NCBI GenBank assembly: GCA_002342175.1
Contig: DDPL01000055.1
Coordinates: 17,808-34,269, forward strand
Source of the DNA: Legionellales bacterium UBA2469
GTDB taxonomy: Bacteria; Pseudomonadota; Gammaproteobacteria; Legionellales; Legionellaceae
Direction: 5' to 3'
Length of the DNA stretch: 16,462 nucleotides
Made by a program: the position numbers and the translations under genes. Under the pieces are notes generated by a model that saw nothing but the letters and a program-made list of their open reading frames with translations, did not search any database and was not told the DNA's origin. Below are positions 8,807 to 16,462 of the stretch, piece by piece (within the stretch, counting starts at the first letter, position 1; every line of letters starts with the position of its first letter).

Positions 8807-9385
8807 TTAACGATGATATGCACACCGATTCAATTGCGCTTGATATATTGCAGCTTGCGCGGATACCTTATGCGCCACATGAATTAACCATGGCTTTTGT
8901 AAATATGTCTGGTTCATATAGCCTGTCACACCTTCATGATAAGCTAAATATAAATGATATGCATCAGTTCTTGAAATATTTGCACGTCGATTTGCGATAT
9001 TGGCATACCATCCAATAAAATCAACCGCATCATTAAAATTTTTGCGTGAAGAAAACAAATTACCATTTGACTGTCGGTATAAGTCCCAGGTCGTATCCAA
9101 AACTTGTGCATACCCTACTGCGGTTGATGGTCGTCCCAAAGGAACAACACCTAAAAAGAAGCGATAAGGCGGTTTTGCATCTGCTTGAAATTTTGATTCT
9201 TGATGAATAATGGCCATTTGTACTGATGTGGGCACCAACCAACGATGTTCTACATCTTGTGTTGCAAAAACCCATTCGGGATACTGACGAAATATCTGAC
9301 AGATGTCATTGACTTGTCGGGGCGGCGGTAATGTTGCACATCCAGTTAATAAACTTAAGAATAAAAGTCCTGTAATGATTCTCAT
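8807..9385 (-). CDS. Transglycosylase-like (SLT domain) lipoprotein
   Basis: This 192-residue protein starts with a lipoprotein signal ending in LLTGC, with lipidated Cys16. Ala follows the Cys, so sorting to the outer membrane is expected. The rest resembles a lytic transglycosylase SLT domain, which cleaves peptidoglycan glycan strands: IIHQESKF carries the likely catalytic E63, GYAQV (91-95) stands for the second family motif, and LAYHEG (147-152) for the third. These are variants of the classical ES, GLMQ and AYN motifs, so the call is family-level and enzyme activity is unproven. The start overlaps the glycosyltransferase stop as ATGA, and adk follows within about 20 bases. The context suggests an envelope-maintenance role expressed with nucleotide metabolism genes. 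Confidence 0.85.
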   Translation of the reverse strand: MRIITGLLFLSLLTGCATLPPPRQVNDICQIFRQYPEWVFATQDVEHRWLVPTSVQMAIIHQESKFQADAKPPYRFFLGVVPLGRPSTAVGYAQVLDTTWDLYRQSNGNLFSSRKNFNDAVDFIGWYANIANRRANISRTDAYHLYLAYHEGVTGYMNQTYLQKPWLIHVAHKVSAQAAIYQAQLNRCAYHR

Positions 9386-10128
9386 TGGTATTCCTGATCT
9401 GGAAATAATTGTTTCATATAACGATACCAGGAACCTTGTGACTGATACATCGCTAATGCATATCCTGGAACGCCGTCAAGGAACCAACCTTGAAGCACAT
9501 AACTTTTAATAAACATCCATTTAGAGGAGAAGAAAGCCTTCCAAAACGAACTTTTTTTTGATTGTTTCAGTCGCATCCCGGCAGACAGTGAAGAATAACG
9601 ATTCATTTTTGCAACCGCATCGGTTAAATCTCGGTAACAATCATGAAATATGGTCACAGGAAGTTGGGCGCATTGTGTTCCATCGTTCATAACCACTTTT
9701 TCATGCACTGGATCTAAACTAAAATGCGCTTTTTGACGTCGAAACAAGCGAATATGTTTTTTCTCATATGCCGCAAATTTTAAAACCCTATCATAAAAAA
9801 CCATCTGTCTTGGCAATTGAAATGCATCAATATTTTGTGTTTTTATAGCTTTCAGAATTTGAGCTTGTGCATTTTCTGCTAAAAATTCATCTGCATCTAA
9901 ACTTAACACCCACTCATGCGTTGCTAAATCTAAAGAACGTTGTTTTTGTAAGCCATAACCTGGCCAGTCTGTTTGGATAACTTTTGCGCCCAATGAACGC
10001 GCCAATGCAACTGTATTATCCTGGCTTCCCGAGTCAACTACAATAATTTCATTAGCAAATTGGACTGATTGAAGACATCTGGCTATATTTTTTTCTTCAT
10101 TACACGTTATGACAATCACCGATAACAT
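9382..10128 (-). CDS. Family 2 glycosyltransferase, LPS core (WaaE/KdtX) type
   Basis: This 248-residue GT2 enzyme most likely adds a sugar to lipopolysaccharide core on the cytoplasmic face of the inner membrane. The N-terminus SVIVITCNEEKNI is the nucleotide-binding fold. VVDSGSQDNT follows, and the metal-binding motif is LDADE near residue 79. The conserved PRQMVFYDRVL and the VHEKV and FHDCYRD segments resemble WaaE/KdtX, which glucosylates heptose I in enteric bacteria; the donor and acceptor here are not shown. There are no clear membrane spans beyond an amphipathic C-terminal part. The stop codon overlaps the start of the lipoprotein gene by four bases, so the two are probably co-translated. 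Upstream, 65 bases separate it from ogt; a possible TTGAGA -35 box is present there, but I see no convincing -10. Confidence 0.88.
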   Translation of the reverse strand: MLSVIVITCNEEKNIARCLQSVQFANEIIVVDSGSQDNTVALARSLGAKVIQTDWPGYGLQKQRSLDLATHEWVLSLDADEFLAENAQAQILKAIKTQNIDAFQLPRQMVFYDRVLKFAAYEKKHIRLFRRQKAHFSLDPVHEKVVMNDGTQCAQLPVTIFHDCYRDLTDAVAKMNRYSSLSAGMRLKQSKKSSFWKAFFSSKWMFIKSYVLQGWFLDGVPGYALAMYQSQGSWYRYMKQLFPDQEYQ

Positions 10129-10193
10129 AAACTTATTTCACTCTTATATATTGATGACTTATTTTCCCTCGAATAAGCAGTAATCTCAAGAAG

Positions 10194-10615
10194 TTATTTT
10201 GATACTAAGCATAAGAGTTGCTTTTTTATATCTTTACCGCCTCGATAGCCACCCAAATTCCCATTTGTGCAAATCACTCGGTGACATGGAATAATAAGGT
10301 GAAATGGATTAGCGGCAATGGCATTGGCAACTGCCCGTACTGCTTTTGGGTGTCCAATTTGATTCGCAATATTTTGATAAGATACTGTACAACCATAAGG
10401 AATCGAGCATAATGCCTGCCAAACCTGCATTTGAAAAGAAGTTCCATATAACCCTATGGGTAATAATATGGTTTGATGATACCCGTTAAAATAATTATCC
10501 AATTCAGGAATAGCTATCGGCAACCCATTATATTCACCAAATCTTAAAGAAAAAGAACATCACGGGATCTTTCAATACCCATGATGCCTAACGGACTATA
10601 ATAAATTTCAGACAA
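10194..10615 (-). pseudogene. ogt: O6-methylguanine-DNA methyltransferase gene, frameshifted
   Basis: The product would be a suicidal repair protein that moves alkyl groups from O6-methylguanine to its own cysteine. From the TTG at 10615, preceded by AAGGGG at eight bases spacing, the frame reads LSEIYYSPLGIMGI and on to SRDVLF, then meets TAA at 10544-10546. Shifting back one base at a run of five T (10550-10554) continues with SLRFGEYNG and then the entire DNA-binding domain. Joined, this gives 140 residues with the active-site C111 in PCHRV and the arginine finger R94 (KAVRAVANAI), which is normal for short Ogt proteins. One extra T would restore the gene. The downstream piece alone could start only at TTG 10523, giving 109 residues with the PCHRV motif but no N-terminal segment. 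It could be a fresh pseudogene, a sequencing slip or a slippage-expressed gene. It abuts the clpA stop. Confidence 0.8.
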
Positions 10616-12871
10616 CTAGCACACCCCTTCGCGATGATCTTGACAATCGAAGAACAATTGGCCATTTTGTAAACTCAAATGAACATGGCCTCCATTGCTT
10701 AATTTACCAAATAATAATTCATCGGCCAGTGGTTTTTTTACATGTTCCTGAATAATTCTCGCCATTGGGCGCGCACCCATGTTTTTATCATATCCGTGTT
10801 GAATGAGCCAATTGCGGGCATCTTGTTCCAGAGATAATGTAACACCTCTGTTTGCCAATTGTTCATCCAATTCCATAATGAATTTATCCACCACCAGACC
10901 AATCGTTTCTGGTGTTAAACTTTTAAACTGAATCATGGCATCAAGTCGATTTCTAAACTCAGGTGTGAATTGTCGTTTTAATACTTCTCTGACATCAGAA
11001 TCATGTTCCTGTTCTTTAAAACCAATCGAGGCTCGAGATATTTCTTGCGCTCCTAAATTACTTGTCATGACCAAAATCACATGCCTAAAATCGGCTTGTC
11101 GACCATTGGTATCGGTTAAGGTACCATGATCCATGACTTGTAATAAGAGATTAAATACATCGGGATGTGCTTTTTCAATTTCATCAAGAAGCACCACTGA
11201 GTGGGGATGTTTTACAACCGCCTCCGTTAATAACCCACCTTGGTCAAATCCCACATAGCCTGGAGGAGCACCGATTAATCGAGAAACGGTGTGCTTTTCC
11301 ATATACTCGGACATATCAAATCGAAGGAGTTCAATACCCAGCACGGTTGCCAATTGTTTCGTCACTTCAGTTTTACCGACGCCGGTTGGGCCCGTGAATA
11401 GAAAACAACCTACTGGTTTTTGAGGCTCTCTTAAACCTGAACGCGCTAATTTAATGGCTGAAGATAAGGCATCGATAGCTTGATCTTGTCCATAAACCAT
11501 TAATTTTAAATCTCGGTCCAAATGACGCATGGTTTCTTTGTCGCGTACCGAAATCTTTTTCAAAGGTACCCTTGCGATTTTTGCAACCACATTTTCGATT
11601 TCCACAACAGATATTATTTTTTTACGTTTTGAGGCTTTTAATAAATTCTGGTACGCTCCTGCTTCATCAACAACATCAATGGCTTTATCTGGCAAAAATC
11701 TATCGTTGATAAATTTAGCCGATAGTTCAACAGCAGCTTTTAGCGCTGGAATTGAGAATTTAACACCATGATGTTGTTCTAAACGTGGACGCAATCCTTT
11801 TAAAATTTCAAAGGTTTCATCAATTGAAGGCTCACCCACGTCTACTTTTTGAAAACGACGTGCCAAGGCTCTATCCTTTTCAAAGATTCCGCGATATTCC
11901 TGATAAGTGGTTGAACCAATACATTTCAATTCACCGTTTGCCAGTAATGGCTTAATGAGGTTTGATGCATCCATCACACCACCCGAAGCGGCGCCTGCAC
12001 CAATAATCGTATGAATTTCGTCAATAAATAAAATGGCACCAGGTGTATTACCCATTTGTTTTAATAGCGCTTTTAAACGCTTTTCAAAATCACCACGATA
12101 TTTGGTACCTGCAAGCAAAGCGCCTAAATCAAGGGCATAAACCACACAGGATGCAATGGCATCAGGAACATGCCCATCCACAATGGAACGTGCTAGTCCT
12201 TCTGCAATAGCGGTTTTTCCGACACCAGCTTCACCAACTAGTAATGGGTTGTTTTTGCGTCGTCGACAGAGCACCTGAACCACACGCTGTAGTTCTTCTG
12301 ATCTGCCGATTAAAGGATCAATTTTTCCCATCCGAGCGCGTTTGTTGAGATTCATGCAAAAGCTTTCAAGTGGCGATTCATGAGATTCTTGGTTGATATC
12401 CTCTTCAAATGAAGATTGAAAGTTTTCTTGTGCATGGTGTTTGGTAATGCCATGTGCTATGTAATTAATGACATCGAGTCGACTAATATTTTCTCGTCGA
12501 AGAAAATAAACTGATTGGCTATCTTGTTCACTAAAAATCGCAGCCAAAACATTAGCACCCGAGACTTCTGTTTTACCCGCTGATTGCACATGAAAAACTG
12601 CACGTTGTAAAACCCGTTGAAAACCAAGTGTGGGTTGTGTTTCACGTTCTTGATCTTCTGAGGATATCGTCGGAGTTGTTTCATTAATATATGTTTCTAA
12701 ATCTTGCCGTAAAGCATCAATATTGACATCACAAGCATGGAGAACATGTTCTGCAGATGGATTGTCTAATAAAGATAATAAAAGATGCTCAACCGTCATA
12801 AACTCATGACGTTTATCTTTTGCCTCTTTAAACGCTAAGTTAAGAGTAAACTCTAACTCTTTGTTCAACAT
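10616..12871 (-). CDS. clpA: ATP-dependent Clp protease ATP-binding subunit ClpA
   Basis: ClpA is the AAA+ unfoldase that feeds substrates, including N-degron proteins, into ClpP. At 751 residues it has the full family layout: an N-terminal Clp_N repeat domain (1-145), a first AAA+ module with Walker A GEAGVGKT (213-220) and Walker B LFIDE (281-285), and a second with GPTGVGKT (494-501) and VVLLDE (559-564). No ClpB-type coiled-coil insert is present. The ClpP-docking loop is I616-G617-F618, which confirms a ClpP partner. The ATG at 12871 is preceded by AGGAG at six bases spacing. The adaptor gene clpS, often directly upstream, is absent here: icd ends 129 bases away. The stop codon TAG is followed immediately by the ogt start. 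Confidence 0.97.
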   Translation of the reverse strand: MLNKELEFTLNLAFKEAKDKRHEFMTVEHLLLSLLDNPSAEHVLHACDVNIDALRQDLETYINETTPTISSEDQERETQPTLGFQRVLQRAVFHVQSAGKTEVSGANVLAAIFSEQDSQSVYFLRRENISRLDVINYIAHGITKHHAQENFQSSFEEDINQESHESPLESFCMNLNKRARMGKIDPLIGRSEELQRVVQVLCRRRKNNPLLVGEAGVGKTAIAEGLARSIVDGHVPDAIASCVVYALDLGALLAGTKYRGDFEKRLKALLKQMGNTPGAILFIDEIHTIIGAGAASGGVMDASNLIKPLLANGELKCIGSTTYQEYRGIFEKDRALARRFQKVDVGEPSIDETFEILKGLRPRLEQHHGVKFSIPALKAAVELSAKFINDRFLPDKAIDVVDEAGAYQNLLKASKRKKIISVVEIENVVAKIARVPLKKISVRDKETMRHLDRDLKLMVYGQDQAIDALSSAIKLARSGLREPQKPVGCFLFTGPTGVGKTEVTKQLATVLGIELLRFDMSEYMEKHTVSRLIGAPPGYVGFDQGGLLTEAVVKHPHSVVLLDEIEKAHPDVFNLLLQVMDHGTLTDTNGRQADFRHVILVMTSNLGAQEISRASIGFKEQEHDSDVREVLKRQFTPEFRNRLDAMIQFKSLTPETIGLVVDKFIMELDEQLANRGVTLSLEQDARNWLIQHGYDKNMGARPMARIIQEHVKKPLADELLFGKLSNGGHVHLSLQNGQLFFDCQDHREGVC

Positions 12872-12916
12872 GATATTCTCCTAGCTGATAAAACATGCAG
12901 AACAACTATTAATATA

Positions 12917-12938
12917 GTGCCAGAAGATATTCCAGCAC
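12917..12938. repeat. Imperfect hairpin in the icd-clpA gap
   Basis: GTGC and GCAC enclose an inner GAA/TTC pairing with a 2x2 internal mismatch and a GATA loop (plus-strand reading). On the minus strand the sequence that follows is TATATTAATAG, not a T-run, so it is a poor terminator. It might be a partial transcriptional barrier or a processing site between icd and clpA. The rest of the 129-base gap is AT-rich with no convincing promoter boxes. Confidence 0.25.
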
Positions 12939-13000
12939 CATATTTTTCAAATACCTATATTATTTTTATAGACAATAAATTTAAAATTATCTAGGAAAAA

Positions 13001-14266
13001 TCAATTCTTATTTTTCATTTTTTCAATCATGACTTTTGCAAACTCTGAACACTTCACTTCTCTTGCACCTGGCATGAGCCTTGCAAAGTCATAAGTAACT
13101 TGTTTAGACTGAATTGCAGATTCCATTCCAAAGAGAATGAGTTCAGCAGCTTCATTCCATCCAAGATGACGTAACATCATTTCCGCCGAAAGAATTAAAG
13201 AACCAGGATTAACCTTATCTTGACCAGCATACTTGGGTGCTGTTCCATGTGTTGCCTCAAATACAGCAACTTCATCACCAATATTTGCGCCGGGAGCTAT
13301 TCCGATACCGCCAACCTGGGCTGCTAATGCGTCAGAAATATAGTCCCCATTTAAATTAAGTGTCGCAATCACGGCATAATCTTCGGGACGTAACAGAATT
13401 TGTTGCAAGAAAGCATCTGCTATCACATCTTTGATAACAATATTTTTACCGGTTTTAGGGTTATTAAAAGACATCCATGGGCCAGCATCAATTAATTCTG
13501 CGCCAAATTCACGTGCGGCCAATTGATATCCCCAATCTCTAAAACCACCTTCTGTGAATTTCATGATATTGCCTTTGTGTACCAATGTAACAGAATTTAA
13601 ATCTTGGGCAATTGCATGCATAATGGCATCACGAACTAATCTTTCGGTTCCTTCACGCGATACTGGTTTAATACCAATTCCGCAATGTTCTGGAAAACGA
13701 ATTTTTTTAACGCCCATTTCATGCTGTAAAAAATGAATCACTTTTTTCGCTTCAGCCGTATCCGCTGCCCATTCAATACCAGCATAAATATCTTCTGAAT
13801 TTTCACGATAGATAATCATATTGGTTTTTTGGGGCTCTTTAACTGGGCTAGGCACACCTTCAAAATAACGAACCGGACGTACACAAGAATACAAATCCAA
13901 TTGCTGACGAATGGCAACGTTTAATGAGCGAATTCCACCACCAACTGGTGTTGCAAGCGGGCCTTTAATCGCAACTTTATAAGTTTTTAAAGCATTCATC
14001 GTCTCTTCAGGTAAGTAATCATCATGGCCATAAACCTTTGCAGCCTTTTCACCAGCAAAGACTTCAAACCATACAATTTTTCTCTTACCCTGATAGGCTT
14101 GATTTACTGCAGCATTAACAACTTGTATCATCGCAGGAGTAACGTCCACACCAATTCCATCACCTTCTATAAATGGAATAAGGGGTTCATTTGGGACGTG
14201 TAATGTCCCATCATCATAACGTTTGATAGCTTCACCTTGTTCAGGCAATTGAATATGTTGATACAC
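13001..14266 (-). CDS. icd: Isocitrate dehydrogenase, NADP-dependent
   Basis: This TCA-cycle enzyme oxidises isocitrate to 2-oxoglutarate and makes NADPH. The 421 residues match the E. coli type, with numbering shifted by one. Substrate residues are S114, N116 and R120 (IRSLNVAIR), R130, Y161 (ENSEDIYAG) and K231. Metal-binding D308 and D312 are in GDYISDA. The NADP-selecting K345, Y346, Y392 and R396 are all present, so NADP use is well supported. S114 is the equivalent of the serine phosphorylated by AceK in E. coli; whether that happens here is unknown. The start is GTG at 14266 with AGGA six bases upstream. It begins only 27 bases after mreD with no terminator between them, so read-through from the mreBCD operon is likely. 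Confidence 0.98.
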   Translation of the reverse strand: MYQHIQLPEQGEAIKRYDDGTLHVPNEPLIPFIEGDGIGVDVTPAMIQVVNAAVNQAYQGKRKIVWFEVFAGEKAAKVYGHDDYLPEETMNALKTYKVAIKGPLATPVGGGIRSLNVAIRQQLDLYSCVRPVRYFEGVPSPVKEPQKTNMIIYRENSEDIYAGIEWAADTAEAKKVIHFLQHEMGVKKIRFPEHCGIGIKPVSREGTERLVRDAIMHAIAQDLNSVTLVHKGNIMKFTEGGFRDWGYQLAAREFGAELIDAGPWMSFNNPKTGKNIVIKDVIADAFLQQILLRPEDYAVIATLNLNGDYISDALAAQVGGIGIAPGANIGDEVAVFEATHGTAPKYAGQDKVNPGSLILSAEMMLRHLGWNEAAELILFGMESAIQSKQVTYDFARLMPGAREVKCSEFAKVMIEKMKNKN

Positions 14267-14293
14267 TCTATTTCCTCTCTTTATAATAAAAAA

Positions 14294-14764
14294 CTATCTA
14301 GAACGCGCTGAAATCTTCTTGTTGTGATTTAAAAATTCAATCCATGGCCAACAGAATGCTGTCATCAACGAGATTCTAAGGACATATAACATTAATTTGA
14401 TAGTGTCTGCATGAGAACTAAACCACTGAATGGTTAAGACATAAATTGCTGTACCGACCGTAACGAACATGATTTGCTGCATTGTTGGAAAAAGTAGAAA
14501 TTTACTCCGATATTTTGTGATGAACCCTTGTAATAATAACAAAGCTAATACATGAATCCCCATGGTCATATTTGTAAAAGAGTCCAGTACCAGTCCTAAA
14601 ATCCAAATCCACATGATTGGCATGGTATTTTTTTGATAATGGTTTAACCAATAGAAAAATAATACCAACCAGGCAGGCCAGCATGCATATAAAATATCTG
14701 GAATAGGAACAATCGTTAAAATAAGAGAAAAAAAAGCATAAACCAACATTTGCATACTGAGCAT
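14294..14764 (-). CDS. mreD: Rod shape-determining protein MreD
   Basis: MreD is the small inner-membrane member of the MreBCD elongation complex that guides side-wall peptidoglycan synthesis. The 156 residues are dominated by hydrophobic segments (about 5-24, 27-40, 48-82, 95-112 and 120-145), giving four to five membrane spans. The family signature is visible in WILGLVLDSFTNMTMGIHVL. The ATG directly follows the mreC stop (TAAATG), with GAGGA ten bases upstream. Further ATG codons occur at residues 4 and 6 and cannot be excluded as starts. The order mreB-mreC-mreD is the standard one. Confidence 0.94.
   Translation of the reverse strand: MLSMQMLVYAFFSLILTIVPIPDILYACWPAWLVLFFYWLNHYQKNTMPIMWIWILGLVLDSFTNMTMGIHVLALLLLQGFITKYRSKFLLFPTMQQIMFVTVGTAIYVLTIQWFSSHADTIKLMLYVLRISLMTAFCWPWIEFLNHNKKISARSR

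Positions 14765-16462
<1,698 letters not shown>

Noticed and set aside
10194..10523. A complete 109-residue alkyltransferase starting at TTG 10523
   Set aside because: Ogt-like sequence continues upstream of this codon in the same frame and then in the neighbouring frame, so the short version is better explained as part of a frameshifted gene.

Overview
The window reads as a chromosomal, housekeeping-rich stretch of an AT-rich gammaproteobacterium. The protein sequences (GyrA, SerC, Cmk, S1, ClpA, NADP-type isocitrate dehydrogenase, MreBCD, type II citrate synthase) are all of the gammaproteobacterial kind. The grouping mreBCD / icd / clpA and gyrA / serC / cmk / rpsA, together with the base composition, makes me favour the order Legionellales (Legionella/Coxiella-like). 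That placement is inference from recalled gene order, not from a search. No mobile element, tRNA, rRNA, CRISPR array or phage gene is visible, and there is no gene-free gap over 300 bases.

Layout, in transcription order on the minus strand from the right edge: mreB (5' end outside the window), mreC and mreD encode the cell-shape complex. icd follows 27 bases after mreD, and after a 129-base gap comes clpA. Directly behind the clpA stop lies an ogt-type DNA alkyltransferase gene that appears split by a one-base frameshift. After a 65-base gap comes a tightly packed run: family 2 glycosyltransferase (LPS-core type), transglycosylase-like lipoprotein, adenylate kinase, thioredoxin. Citrate synthase gltA is the only plus-strand gene; it has a clear promoter and a clear terminator. 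Divergent from gltA, gyrA and serC overlap by four bases. A 229-residue membrane-anchored protein of unknown function with its own strong promoter comes next, then cmk and rpsA (3' end outside the window).

The genes serve central metabolism (gltA, icd, serC), nucleotide supply (adk, cmk), DNA topology (gyrA), translation (rpsA), proteolysis (clpA), envelope building (mreBCD, glycosyltransferase, lipoprotein) and redox or repair (thioredoxin, ogt). The most notable points are the frameshifted ogt, the orphan membrane protein sitting where aroA commonly lies, the absence of clpS next to clpA, and a thioredoxin with a WCNPC active site. I did not find a convincing new multi-gene system.
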